Shown here piece by piece: positions 15,765 to 25,699 of a stretch of 50,184 nucleotides of DNA (its first letter is position 1; every line of letters starts with the position of its first letter). The stretch comes from Enterobacterales bacterium (lineage in GTDB: Bacteria > Pseudomonadota > Gammaproteobacteria > Enterobacterales > Enterobacteriaceae): contig JAATGH010000489.1 of assembly GCA_015654745.1 (NCBI GenBank), forward strand, positions 1 through 50,184, in the 5' to 3' direction. The notes under the pieces are model-generated. The model was not told the origin of the DNA. It saw nothing but the letters and a program-made list of their open reading frames with translations, and made no database searches. A program made the position numbers and the translations under genes.

Positions 15765-18700
15765 CTACGGCAATGCAGGCTTAAGCCAGCGGATTAAGTG
15801 ATTGAATTCTCTGATTGAATGCAGAATATCAAAATAATATTGGATAAAAATGTCCTCCGAATTCAGCATAACATGCTGGTACTCATCCATGATTTTCCGT
15901 AATAGGTCAGAAGACGTCTGTGTCAGACCGTGGTACCGCACGAACCCCATAAAGGGTATGTCATTGAGAATAAAACGAGCGATATTAATATAAACGGATG
16001 GCAAGTGCGTATTCGATCGCTTGGCCACACCATGATGGAACGTTTTTTTAATATATAAAACCATACCCACCAAATCATTAAGACGCCTTTTTTTTAATGC
16101 CAAGCGTTGCTTGCGCCTGAGTACACTGAATTCATCAAAAGGCGTCGCCATCAAGGTGTCGTTCTTGGCGTGGGGAAGGTAAATAGTAAACCAGTGCGGA
16201 TGGCGCAGCTGTACTTTATCAGTAATATAATAAGGATATGACTCAACCATCAGATTCAATTCATTGGCAAGAATCTGACCGAAAAAAGCTCCCTCGTCAT
16301 ACCTCTCGAAACAGGAAACCAACTTAACCGACTCAAGCTCGTTAAACCCCGGCAGATCATCGTTAACAAAGGTTAATCCTCTAATAATATGCGTTAGTTC
16401 GCTGGCGCTCATGTGATTATTTTTAAAATTCGGCATATTGGTTTTAATGTGCAGCGAAGAAGATGTGGCGTTTTCGCGCACGATAGACCATTGGCCACCA
16501 AGCAACGCGCGCTCTCTTGCACCAATAGACGTATCGGCGTTTGATGCCGCGTTTGCAGCAGGTGCGTTGGTTAAAATATTTTTTTGATCAGCGAGATCGG
16601 CAACGGTCCCGGCAACGAGTTGGTATGGCCCGCCGTTTGCACGCGAATGGAATTTACCGGTGATGAAGACACCCATCTCCTCGGCAACAATGATTTCAGG
16701 ACGATGCTGAAAATCATGATTAAACAAATGATTCCCCGCACCGGCAAATCGGCCGCTCCCCACACAGACGGACAGGTGACACAGAATACCATCAGGCGAT
16801 AGCACCGCCAGCAGACAGCCTTTTTGTATTCTCAATACATCGTCGAAGTTGTCGAGCTCGCGGTGTGACGTAAAATAGGCATCAATAGGCATCTTGTACG
16901 TAGCGGCAATCGAAACAAGACCCGTTAGGCGCGTATAGTCCGCCTGACTTAACGGCATGGATATTTTTAATACCGATAACGGAAATCCCACCAGTTTGGG
17001 ACGCGGCCAGTCGGCCGATTCATAGAGAAGAGCATCCGCAATAGTGACTCTTGCGGCACTCAGAATGTCATTATTGTGCAATACGTCATCTAATAAAGAT
17101 TTACGGTATTGTTCATAACGGGTCTTGATAAGCGCCACTTTGTACCAAATAGGCTCTTTAAGCACAAAAACGCCCTTAACATAGAGTCCGGGTGCTAGTG
17201 TACTACGTTGAGAAAAACGCATGGCATCCTCCAGGTGACTAAAATCCTTGAATTTTATCAGCGCATTTTTATATTTTCCAATGTGCGAATAAAAAATAGA
17301 CCATTCGCGTTCATAGAACACTTCTATCGGAGTGTCATTATCATTATCTAATGAACGCAGCCATGCTAAATCAATAATATAAACCGCGTTATGCATATTG
17401 ACGTTCAAAATTAAATTACTAGCTGGAGCGTGGTCAAGTTCACTTAACCAGATATACACTACGCGAAATTTTACCTTCAATTTATGATAATTTCTGATTT
17501 TTGATAAGTGCTCTTCAATGTCCGCCGTTCTAACGCCATTCCCTTGTCCACGTGCAAATTCAGCAAATTTTTCTTTATTCATTAAACATGAGATAAACAG
17601 ATTTATAATATTTACTTTATTTTTGATATGATGAAATTTATTTCTAAATGTGCTACCAAAAAAATCCACAAACGTTTGAAGATATTTTTTTATTGGAATT
17701 GATTTTTTGTCTATCTTGTGTGATTTTCCATCCACTTTATAAAATGGTTCAAATTTAATTTCACCAAAATGCGAATCAAAATTTGAATGAGATTTCAGAA
17801 TAGAATTAAGAGGAGAAATAGGATCTGTATCATTAAAAAAAGCCGCAGTCCATTGACCATTGTTATTTTTATTCATCGGCACGGCATGATTGTAATTGTC
17901 TCGGTTTTCTGAATGCGTCACACGCCATATTTTCATAGTATCATCCCAGAGGGTGGGGAAAAATGCATGGTCTATTTCAATATATCGTTGCAGCGATTCA
18001 TTGTTGATAAACGATGAAAAAAGACCGTCATCTTCGATGGTCAGGAGATCGCGATCGATCTCGGATGCCCAACTTTTCAGCGTCACCTTCTTGATTTTAA
18101 GGATATCCGCGACATATTCATTAATCCAACCCATTTTTTGTTGCATATTCTTGGCCAAGAAGTTTTTTAAACTGTTGCCAATAAGGCCACCGAAGGGTAA
18201 AGGATTAAAAAATGAAATCATCTGTTGGGCAAAATTAATAGAACCGCGATAAATAATCTGCGGAGATTTTTTGACCAGATGGCTTACAATAAAATGCCTT
18301 AATCCATTAGCGGGAATATTCGACGCCTTAGCTTTAGCCAGGATAGCCGTGAGTGTGGATTTACCCACGCGTTTGACCGATAAACCGGAAGGGATCAGGA
18401 TTGTGACCAGGTCAAAGACATCGAAAAGAAGGTCTTTAAACTCAAATTCATGTTCGGCATCATACCAATGATGCCAAAGTACTTCATAGAACGGAACTTG
18501 TCGTGTGAGATAATCAATCCACGTATCATCCTTAAGTTCATCTTTCATAACCTCAGCAACTTCCAATAGTGTTTGCTCATTCCAATAGTCCAAAGCCGCA
18601 AGCAAAGAATCGTAACCACCGTTTTTTTTATCTGCCACCAATGAGAATTCAGCGGCAGGGTGAGTAAGACGATTTTTTTCAGGCTGAACAAGAATGGAAT

Positions 18701-21329
18701 TCCAACCATCTTGCATATCAATATCTTGGTTTGCAAAGGAAAAAAGCAGCGAATCCATTTCTTCCATGGTGGCATTATAATGTTCTCTATTTCTGATATT
18801 AAGATGAAAGATAGTTTTTTTCCAATCGTTTATCATTTTATACATAAACGCCCGGTTTACGGACTCATCCAGGATTCGGATAAAAGGAGCGCTCATCAAG
18901 GTTGATAACAGCGCTAACTTGTTACTGTGTAATCGGAGGATCACAATATAACCGATATTATTGGCCGGTGTGGAAACCCATACTTGACTAGCTAATGTAT
19001 TTTGTATATATCTTCTTGAGTATATTTTAAACGTATATATTTCTTTAGGAGGAAAAATAATGTCAAGGTAGTCGACATTTGAATATTTGATAATATTAAG
19101 AGAAATATCTCTTGACTCATGATAAACATCATGAAGCTTATATTCTATAAATTGATTAAAATAAACCTCCGGAAAAGCAAATCGATCATATTTTAATAAA
19201 CTGAAAACGCTGGTGTAGATTTCCACATCTCTTAACTTAATATTTTCGGTATTAATAAGATCCTGCTGTTGAAACTTTTGTATTATTGATAAAACATCAA
19301 GATTTCTTAAATATTTTCTATATTCAGATGAATAAACATCGATATACCAAAACGCCGCGGCGACAATCAAGGGTTCAAATTGTAAATCTTGTATAGATAA
19401 ATAATATCGGACGAGTAATTGCTGATCATCATCCAGCGCAACGCCTGCGGGTTTGAGATATCGCATAGCGGCAATTTTAGCCATAGCGAGGCTTTGTTCC
19501 TGTGTCAGCGATACGCTGTACTCTGGATGCTGTTTGTTAAGACGCAGAACAGCGTTAAATTTTTTATGCAACGTGGAAAAATATTCCAATAATATTATAC
19601 ATTCCTTATCAAATTTAATTTGCTGGCTGGTATCCATATACCATTGACTGTAGCCGGTCTCAATGGCGTCGATCGGCGGCGTCAATAAATTTTTTATATT
19701 ATTTTCTAAAAATTTTATACTTTCTTCAATAGGGTCATCGTCTATGCCCCAATCAGAACTCATATCTAATTGGCTACGCATACGGTTGAATGCAATCAGT
19801 TTTAATATCCGGTTTAAATGAAAATTTTCAACTTCATTTTTTTCATTGAAAAGCATTATTTGTTTAACAAACGTCGAAGTTAGCTGCTCTACGTTAATGT
19901 TTTCATATTCATGTTTAAAGAGCTGCCAATATTCGGTAAATTCACCTGGTATCATCACCGTCAGGCTATTAATGCTATTGCCTTTATTTCTATTATATTC
20001 AAAAATATAATAGAACATTCTTTTTATTAACTCATTTTCCAGATCGGCGATATCCTCATCGATTAACAAACCGTATATCTCCCGATCGTTTTTAAAAAGG
20101 ACTCGATTTAATACACTATAATTCTCAGCATAACCGAGATGCTCAATATAATCAGCATGGGCTTTTTCCATCAATGCAATATACCGATAATACCATTTAT
20201 AATGCTCTCTTATGCCAGAATGGGTCTTGCCATTATACTTATCTTTTATATAGCGCTTAGCATCATCAAAACTCATCCCATTTTTAATAACTACTGCTTC
20301 ACGCAGAATTTTAAAATTAATATTTTTAAAAGCCAAGTTCATATCATTTTTTTGGTTAATCAAAAAATCGCTCACTAGCTCTCTTTCTCTAAGACTGTCA
20401 AACGCATTTTCATCCTGACTGGTAAGGGAAGAGGCTAAGGCCGAACATTCTTCCAATATTTTTTCACTGTATTTTTTTATCAACAGCGTATCGACAGCCG
20501 CTCGCTTATTTTTTAAATGTAGCGCCAACTCAAAGACATTTTTTACCTTTATCGCCAAGAACCGATCGTAACCATCCAGCCATTTCAAACTTTGTTCAGT
20601 GTAACGACTGGTTTGGGCATACTCACCGACTAACTCTTGGTGCAGTTCCATTGCCTTGGCATCGGGTAACTGAATCTCAATCCGGCAACCCGGTTTGTTT
20701 TCCGGAACAATCGGGTCTAGGTTGGCATAGGTCGATGCTTCGGCGCCTGGTAACGTCAAAAATTGACTGAAAAATGAACGTGGCGCCGGTTGCGCTCTGG
20801 ACTGCCGGTATAGTGGAGAATGTAAATTTACCGTTTGAGCTAAATGGCTAATGAGATTGACTAACAAAGAAAGCCAAGAGGTAGCTGGGGGGTGTACCAG
20901 GTCGCTTATATGATAAATGTCGCCATCGGATAATAGGGTTTTTGACTGATATTCCGTCATGTAAATTTCATTCTTACTCGGCAGCTGAATTTTAGTAAAC
21001 GTCAATAATCTAGGCTGCCGCCAACAGCTTAATGTTATGGGAATCTCGCGCTGGCCTTTATAGGTTAACGAAGAGAGAGGACAATGTTCCAACTCCCGTC
21101 GACAAGAATAGATATAATCTATTTGAACAATTTCACTATGACTTTGATAACAATCTTCTCTATTATCAATAAAAAAATTATTAACATCCAAAAAACGATT
21201 TTTATCTATATTATCTATCGCTATTATTTTTTTAATACCCGTTGCGAATGGCTTTTCGCCTTGGTTTAGGTTATATGCGACTGGCGCATTAATAACGTGT
21301 GGACTAACGATTAAATCTTTTTTAATCAT
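15765..21329 (-). CDS. Giant 1854-residue protein of unknown function (possible large toxin/effector)
   Basis: I do not recognise this gene. It is far more AT-rich than its neighbours, which suggests acquisition. There is no signal peptide. Residues 1-200 are mixed; about 200-960 are largely helical with many charged residues. About 964-1064 is a hydrophobic segment (VFDLVTILIPSGLS, later FFNPLPFGGLIGNSL) that could insert into a membrane. The C-terminal 730 residues (about 1125-1854) are collinear with the gene at 47950-50184 and begin with IWRVTHSENRDNYNH and NDTDPISPL. Within them QKGCLLAVLSPDG (C1505), H1518 and GSGRFAGAGN look like the GDLL...H...GxGR pattern of NlpC/P60-like hydrolases. 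The length, central hydrophobic stretch and C-terminal domain recall large single-chain toxins. That is inference only. AGGA ribosome site upstream of the ATG. Confidence 0.7.
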   Translation of the reverse strand: MIKKDLIVSPHVINAPVAYNLNQGEKPFATGIKKIIAIDNIDKNRFLDVNNFFIDNREDCYQSHSEIVQIDYIYSCRRELEHCPLSSLTYKGQREIPITLSCWRQPRLLTFTKIQLPSKNEIYMTEYQSKTLLSDGDIYHISDLVHPPATSWLSLLVNLISHLAQTVNLHSPLYRQSRAQPAPRSFFSQFLTLPGAEASTYANLDPIVPENKPGCRIEIQLPDAKAMELHQELVGEYAQTSRYTEQSLKWLDGYDRFLAIKVKNVFELALHLKNKRAAVDTLLIKKYSEKILEECSALASSLTSQDENAFDSLRERELVSDFLINQKNDMNLAFKNINFKILREAVVIKNGMSFDDAKRYIKDKYNGKTHSGIREHYKWYYRYIALMEKAHADYIEHLGYAENYSVLNRVLFKNDREIYGLLIDEDIADLENELIKRMFYYIFEYNRNKGNSINSLTVMIPGEFTEYWQLFKHEYENINVEQLTSTFVKQIMLFNEKNEVENFHLNRILKLIAFNRMRSQLDMSSDWGIDDDPIEESIKFLENNIKNLLTPPIDAIETGYSQWYMDTSQQIKFDKECIILLEYFSTLHKKFNAVLRLNKQHPEYSVSLTQEQSLAMAKIAAMRYLKPAGVALDDDQQLLVRYYLSIQDLQFEPLIVAAAFWYIDVYSSEYRKYLRNLDVLSIIQKFQQQDLINTENIKLRDVEIYTSVFSLLKYDRFAFPEVYFNQFIEYKLHDVYHESRDISLNIIKYSNVDYLDIIFPPKEIYTFKIYSRRYIQNTLASQVWVSTPANNIGYIVILRLHSNKLALLSTLMSAPFIRILDESVNRAFMYKMINDWKKTIFHLNIRNREHYNATMEEMDSLLFSFANQDIDMQDGWNSILVQPEKNRLTHPAAEFSLVADKKNGGYDSLLAALDYWNEQTLLEVAEVMKDELKDDTWIDYLTRQVPFYEVLWHHWYDAEHEFEFKDLLFDVFDLVTILIPSGLSVKRVGKSTLTAILAKAKASNIPANGLRHFIVSHLVKKSPQIIYRGSINFAQQMISFFNPLPFGGLIGNSLKNFLAKNMQQKMGWINEYVADILKIKKVTLKSWASEIDRDLLTIEDDGLFSSFINNESLQRYIEIDHAFFPTLWDDTMKIWRVTHSENRDNYNHAVPMNKNNNGQWTAAFFNDTDPISPLNSILKSHSNFDSHFGEIKFEPFYKVDGKSHKIDKKSIPIKKYLQTFVDFFGSTFRNKFHHIKNKVNIINLFISCLMNKEKFAEFARGQGNGVRTADIEEHLSKIRNYHKLKVKFRVVYIWLSELDHAPASNLILNVNMHNAVYIIDLAWLRSLDNDNDTPIEVFYEREWSIFYSHIGKYKNALIKFKDFSHLEDAMRFSQRSTLAPGLYVKGVFVLKEPIWYKVALIKTRYEQYRKSLLDDVLHNNDILSAARVTIADALLYESADWPRPKLVGFPLSVLKISMPLSQADYTRLTGLVSIAATYKMPIDAYFTSHRELDNFDDVLRIQKGCLLAVLSPDGILCHLSVCVGSGRFAGAGNHLFNHDFQHRPEIIVAEEMGVFITGKFHSRANGGPYQLVAGTVADLADQKNILTNAPAANAASNADTSIGARERALLGGQWSIVRENATSSSLHIKTNMPNFKNNHMSASELTHIIRGLTFVNDDLPGFNELESVKLVSCFERYDEGAFFGQILANELNLMVESYPYYITDKVQLRHPHWFTIYLPHAKNDTLMATPFDEFSVLRRKQRLALKKRRLNDLVGMVLYIKKTFHHGVAKRSNTHLPSVYINIARFILNDIPFMGFVRYHGLTQTSSDLLRKIMDEYQHVMLNSEDIFIQYYFDILHSIREFNHLIRWLKPALP

Positions 21330-21600
21330 ACTGTATATCCTAATGTATATTATTAGTGTCTTTGTGCGGTTCAGCGGTCACTAAGCGGATTGTTCTTGCG
21401 GGGTAAAGAATAATGCAAATGGGGTGTTAGGCGAGCCCGTCCGTGGCAAATAACTTATTACATCCAATGGATGTCAAATTGCAAAAAAGCGAAAGCCAAC
21501 GACCCTCGACGGACCGGCCCAGATAGAGAGGAAAGCAACGTTCAAACGCAAGCGGTGGCTCGCCCGTGAACTAGCGGACATTGTTGGTATGCGCAGGAGA
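21330..21600. other. Gap upstream of the giant gene
   Basis: 271 bases between the yeeO stop and the giant gene start, both on the minus strand, so the giant gene's promoter should lie here. An A/T-rich TAATAT-type -10 occurs just upstream of its ribosome site, but I could not pair it with a good -35. A perfect small hairpin, ACATCC-AAT-GGATGT, lies at 21460-21474. No gene seen. Confidence 0.4.
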
Positions 21601-23031
21601 TCAGTGCGCGGCGCCAGGCTTGGTGTATTTCCACAGCCAGCGGCCACTGACCAGGCGCCAGTAAAAAAACGCGCCGCGTACCGCCCAGTCCAGGAACATG
21701 CCCAGCCATATACCCACCACGCCAAAGCCCAGCACAATACCCAGGATATAACCGGCCACGATGCGGCACCCCCACATACCCAGTAGCGATATCCACATGG
21801 TAAAACGCGCATCGCGGGCGCCTTTCAGGCCGGCCGGCAGGACCCATGATGCCGCCCAGATAGGCATAAACGCGGCATTAAGCCAGACCAGTATTTTCAC
21901 CACCTGAATCACGTCCTCCTCCCGTGTATAGAATTCAGCCAGCAGACCGGCTAAAGGCGCCGATAACCATGAAATTGCGCACAGACCCAGGGTGGATAGC
22001 CAGAAAATATGCTTAAGCTGGCGCTCCGCCTGGCCGATTTGCCGCTTGCCCAGGCGGGTGCCTACGATAATAGTGGCGGCTGAACCCAAGGCATTGCCGG
22101 GCAAATTGATTAAGGACGCAATGGAGAACGCGATAAAATTGCCGGCAATGACATTGGTGCCCATGCCCGCGACGAACACCTGAGTTAATAATTTACCGCC
22201 GTTAAAGAGTACCGATTCAATACTGGCGGGAATGCCTATACCTAAGACTTCCATTAAAATGTTGGTGTTGAAGGGGGTAAAATAACTTCTCAGGGAAATT
22301 TTCAGCGCCGGATTAAACCCGATCATCAGGACGTAAATCACCGCCGCAGCGCCAATATACCGGGAAATCGTCAACCCTAATCCCGCGCCGATAAAACCCA
22401 GACCATGCCAGGAAAAACAGCCGTAAATCAATACGGTGCTGATGATAATATTCAGGATATTCATGCCGCCGTTTATCAGCATCGGAATTTTGGTATTGCC
22501 CGCGCCCCGTAAGGCGCCGCTGCCAATCAGGGCGATAGCGGCGGCGGGATAGCTCCATACGGTAATCCTCAGGTAGGTTAGCGCCAACGCTTTCACCACC
22601 GGATCGGCGCTGCCGGCAATCACATTGATAATGGACTGCCCGCAAAATTCGATACCCAGCGCCAACAGCACCGAGGCTACCGTCATTAGCGCCAGGGATT
22701 GCCGGGCCGCGGCACGAGCGCGTTTGGGATCCAGTTTGCCCAGACTAAACGCCACCACCACCGTGGTACCCAAGTCCACCGCGGCGAAGAACGCGATCAC
22801 CACCATATTGAAGCTGTCCGCCAGCCCAACCCCAGCCATCGCCTCCTTGCCCAGCCAACTGACCAGGAAAGTGCTGAGCACCCCCATAAGCAGAACGCAC
22901 ATGTTTTCAAATAATATAGGCACCGCTAGCGGAGTGATTTCCCGCCAGAACAATACGCGATAGGAATGTCGTTTGGGATACCACGCCGTACGCTCAATCG
23001 CGTGTCGCAAAGGGGTTATGATGTTGTGCAA
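21601..23031 (-). CDS. yeeO: MATE-family efflux transporter YeeO
   Basis: A twelve-helix multidrug/flavin exporter of the MATE family, close over its full length to what I recall of E. coli YeeO, which exports FAD/FMN and dipeptides. Shared segments include VLFWREITPLAVPI, VLLMGVLSTFLVSWLGK, GLADSFNMVV, GSGALRGAGNTKIP and LPAGLKGARDARFTMW. The open frame reaches an ATG at 23286, but the added residues are not transporter-like and there is no other ATG before helix 1. I suggest the TTG at 23031, preceded by GGGACA, giving 476 residues. E. coli YeeO also carries a long, poorly conserved N-terminal extension, so the start remains uncertain. It lies upstream of the giant gene on the same strand. 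Confidence 0.9.
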   Translation of the reverse strand: MHNIITPLRHAIERTAWYPKRHSYRVLFWREITPLAVPILFENMCVLLMGVLSTFLVSWLGKEAMAGVGLADSFNMVVIAFFAAVDLGTTVVVAFSLGKLDPKRARAAARQSLALMTVASVLLALGIEFCGQSIINVIAGSADPVVKALALTYLRITVWSYPAAAIALIGSGALRGAGNTKIPMLINGGMNILNIIISTVLIYGCFSWHGLGFIGAGLGLTISRYIGAAAVIYVLMIGFNPALKISLRSYFTPFNTNILMEVLGIGIPASIESVLFNGGKLLTQVFVAGMGTNVIAGNFIAFSIASLINLPGNALGSAATIIVGTRLGKRQIGQAERQLKHIFWLSTLGLCAISWLSAPLAGLLAEFYTREEDVIQVVKILVWLNAAFMPIWAASWVLPAGLKGARDARFTMWISLLGMWGCRIVAGYILGIVLGFGVVGIWLGMFLDWAVRGAFFYWRLVSGRWLWKYTKPGAAH

Positions 23032-23470
23032 GATTGTCCCAGCTATAAAAAAACGGTTGCCTTCAGATGATGGTAAAAGACTGGGTATTATGCAAAATCT
23101 TTTTATGTCTACAGATTTCAGTCTCCGCGCTTTTCTATGACAATTGCCTAAAGTAATAAATGACGTACAGGCGACACGTTGGACTACAGATAAATCCGAT
23201 TTTTCATCCAGCAGCCCCCGGTAAATGCCTTGGCGCCCTCCCCCCCGACGACTAAACGAAAGCGGCAATGGCGGCGGAGCTTGCACGTCGATAACGACAG
23301 GCTGTGCGGTGCCGCTTCGGCATTACGCCTTGGATGTGAGATCCATCAAACCCTTCCCTCACAAGCGGTTAAAAAATGATTTATGCACCACAATCCTGGA
23401 AAAAAAATATGTTCATCACGACAAAAAACCTGTATATGCTTAGGGTCGCTCCCGTCGCAAGAGGCAGAAC
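23032..23470. other. Divergent intergenic region between yeeO and emtA
   Basis: 439 bases with no supported gene. It must hold the promoters of both genes; a weak candidate for emtA is TTCATC, 17 bases, TATGCT ending about 30 bases before its start. No tRNA was found, although E. coli yeeO is flanked by asparagine tRNA genes. Confidence 0.4.
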
Positions 23471-24103
23471 GTGAAATTAAACGCCCTATACCTTTTAGCC
23501 GGTTTACTGTTGGCCGGTTGTGCTAAACAACCCGTCGAACGACCAACCGCTCTGGTTATTCCGCCCCAACCACAAAAATTACTGGTGGAGGCGCCAAAAG
23601 GGATTTATGGCGGCTATATACATGATTCAGCGAGTATTTACGGTGTTGACGAAAATCTGGTTAAAGCCATTATTCAGGTAGAATCCGGTTATAATCCCAG
23701 CGTGGTGAGCAAATCCAATGCCATCGGGCTGATGCAGCTAAAGGCATCCACCGCCGGACGCGATGCTTACCGCTTAAAAGGCCGCTACGGCCAGCCGAGC
23801 GCCAGGGACTTGAAAGACCCCGCCACAAATATCGATCTTGGCACCGCTTATATCAGCATACTACAACGTCAATTAGCGGGTATCAAAAACCCGGAGACGT
23901 TACGTTATGCCACTGCCGTGGCCTATGTGAACGGCGCGGGCGCCCTGTTGCGCTCGTTCTCCAGCGATCGCGATTACGCCATCAGTAAAATCAATCAATT
24001 AACCCCGGAAGAGTTTTCACGGCATATCCAGGAAAAACATCCACAACCTCAGGCGCCGCGCTATCTGTGGAAAGTGAAAAACGCCTATCTGGCGATGCGC
24101 TGA
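23471..24103 (+). CDS. emtA: Endo-type membrane-bound lytic murein transglycosylase A (EmtA/MltE)
   Basis: A 210-residue outer-membrane lipoprotein that cleaves peptidoglycan glycan strands with formation of 1,6-anhydro ends. Residues 1-17 are a lipoprotein signal ending in LLAGC. The SLT domain carries the catalytic Glu71 in QVESGYNP, then KSNAIGLMQLKAST, AYVNGAGALL and APRYLWKV, matching E. coli EmtA as I recall it. It is too short for MltC, which shares these motifs. The start codon is GTG with an AGAGG ribosome site. The gene stands alone, divergent from yeeO and convergent with the transporter operon. Confidence 0.9.
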   Translation: MKLNALYLLAGLLLAGCAKQPVERPTALVIPPQPQKLLVEAPKGIYGGYIHDSASIYGVDENLVKAIIQVESGYNPSVVSKSNAIGLMQLKASTAGRDAYRLKGRYGQPSARDLKDPATNIDLGTAYISILQRQLAGIKNPETLRYATAVAYVNGAGALLRSFSSDRDYAISKINQLTPEEFSRHIQEKHPQPQAPRYLWKVKNAYLAMR

Positions 24104-24165
24104 TGACGTCATTTCCTCGTTGAGCGGCTAGGCGCCAAACAACGGCATCCAGGCCAAACGCGGCG

Positions 24166-24194
24166 CGACGCCCCGGACACATACCGGGGCGTCG
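24166..24194. terminator. Strong hairpin between emtA and the ABC operon
   Basis: A perfect 11-bp stem, CGACGCCCCGG / CCGGGGCGTCG, with a 7-base loop lies between two convergent genes, 62 bases after the emtA stop and 9 bases past the livF-like stop. It has no U-tract on either strand, so it may act as a transcript-end stabiliser or a factor-dependent terminator in both directions. Confidence 0.5.
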
Positions 24195-24203
24195 TAGGCG
24201 GAC

Positions 24204-24923
24204 TCAGGCCGCCCGGCCCCCCAGATACAGTTCGCGCACCCGGTCATCATGCATCAGTTCAGCGGATTTACCCGTCAGCGCCACATTGCCCAGCGCTAAT
24301 ATATAGGCGCGATCGGAGATCCTTAGCGCTTCCATGGCGTTTTGCTCCACCATCAATATGGCCACTTCTTCCAGTTTTCTGATCTGTAAAATCGCCGCGA
24401 ACACGTCATTGAGCATTTTAGGCGACAGACCGGCCGAAGGCTCGTCCAGCAGCAAGGTTTTCGGCGCGGGCATCAACGCCCGGCCGAGAGCCAGGATTTG
24501 CCGCTCGCCGCCGGACAATGCGGCCGCGGGCTGATTGAATTTACGCCCCAACATCGGATATAAATCACAAAGCGCATCCATACGCTGCCGGCGCGACGGT
24601 TCACGCATAAATTGACCGCCAATCAACAGATTTTCACGCACGCTTAGGTTAGTAAACACATTATCGGTCTGCGGCACAAACCCCAAGGCGCAATGACGCA
24701 CCTTAAGGTGAACCGGTAATGCCCCAATTTCCGAACCATCCAGCAGCATTTGCCCCGATCGCGGACGCAGGAACCCGGCAATGCACTTTAACAATGTGGA
24801 TTTGCCACAGCCATTGGGTCCGAGCAACGTCACGATCTCGGCGCGACCCACGTCGATGGAAATACTTTTCAGGATATCGATGCCCGGCGTGTAGCCAGCG
24901 CTGATCTCGCGCAGGCTAATCAT
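24204..24923 (-). CDS. ABC transporter ATP-binding protein, LivF type
   Basis: 239 residues. Walker A GPNGCGKST at 35-43, Q-loop FVPQTDNVF, signature LSGGERQ, Walker B LLLDEPSAGLSP and H-loop region VEQNAMEAL. The short form and the AGLSP motif are those of LivF, one of two ATPases of branched-chain-amino-acid-type (HAAT) importers. Its ATG overlaps the livG-type stop as ATGA. It is the last gene of a five-gene operon (binding protein, LivH, LivM, LivG, LivF) that faces a GntR regulator. The imported compound need not be a branched-chain amino acid; the regulatory context suggests an amide-bearing substrate. Confidence 0.93.
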   Translation of the reverse strand: MISLREISAGYTPGIDILKSISIDVGRAEIVTLLGPNGCGKSTLLKCIAGFLRPRSGQMLLDGSEIGALPVHLKVRHCALGFVPQTDNVFTNLSVRENLLIGGQFMREPSRRQRMDALCDLYPMLGRKFNQPAAALSGGERQILALGRALMPAPKTLLLDEPSAGLSPKMLNDVFAAILQIRKLEEVAILMVEQNAMEALRISDRAYILALGNVALTGKSAELMHDDRVRELYLGGRAA

Positions 24924-25699
24924 ACCGCCTCCGGCAACGGCTTGGCCATGGTGCCTAAATAAGCCTCCAGTACCTTGGCGTTGTGCGTGAGTTCATCAGG
25001 ACGACAGGTGGCAACGATATGTCCCCGATCGAGCACAATGCAGCGATGGCAGATATCACGAATAAAATGCATATCATGCTCAATAATCATCAAAGACAAT
25101 CCTCCTCGGTTCAGCCTTTTCAAGGTGTCGACAATATCGTTGCGCAAATTCGGATGCACGCCCGCCATTGGTTCGTCGAGCATCAATAACCTGGGCGATC
25201 CCATGAGCGCACAGGCGATACCCAGCAGCTTTTTCTGCCCGCCGGAGAGAGCCGCGGCCGGTAAATCACGCACATGGGCCAGCAGGAGTTCATCGAGCAA
25301 TGCCGTGGCTTTTTCTCGATCCTCGCGTTCGGCTAACCGCGCGCCGGGCAGCGGCAACACGCTGCTCCAAAAACCATGATGTCGGGTGCCTGCGGCCATC
25401 ACGACTTCCATTACCGACATTTTTTCCGGCATGGCCGGCAATTGGAACGTACGGGCGATACCTTTGCCGACCAGTTGGTAAGTCGGCAGTCGGTCGATGC
25501 GCTGTTGGTCGATCGTTATCTCGCCCGTATCTACCGCGGTGAACCCCGAAATGGCGTTGAGTAAGGTGCTTTTACCGGAACCATTGGGTCCCAGTAGCCC
25601 GAGGATTTCACCCTGCCCTAGGGTAAAGTCGATCTGTTCAAGCACCTTATTGCCGCCAAAGGCTTTGCTCAGGCTGGTGACCTGTAATAGTGGCCTCAT
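24920..25699 (-). CDS. ABC transporter ATP-binding protein, LivG type
   Basis: 259 residues. Walker A GPNGSGKST at 37-45, Q-loop RTFQLPAMPEKMS, signature ALSGGQKKL, Walker B LMLDEPMAGVHP, H-loop IEHDMHFI. The insertion after the Q-loop and the IEHDM motif mark the LivG subfamily. The open frame extends to 25924, but the ATG at 25699 has a GAGGAA site and overlaps the LivM stop by 4 bases (ATGA), as does the next gene's start. The coupling argues for balanced synthesis of the two ATPases. Confidence 0.93.
   Translation of the reverse strand: MRPLLQVTSLSKAFGGNKVLEQIDFTLGQGEILGLLGPNGSGKSTLLNAISGFTAVDTGEITIDQQRIDRLPTYQLVGKGIARTFQLPAMPEKMSVMEVVMAAGTRHHGFWSSVLPLPGARLAEREDREKATALLDELLLAHVRDLPAAALSGGQKKLLGIACALMGSPRLLMLDEPMAGVHPNLRNDIVDTLKRLNRGGLSLMIIEHDMHFIRDICHRCIVLDRGHIVATCRPDELTHNAKVLEAYLGTMAKPLPEAV

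Noticed and set aside
23032-23470. tRNA gene next to yeeO, as in E. coli
   Set aside because: No cloverleaf or TTCGA-type T-arm could be found on either strand.
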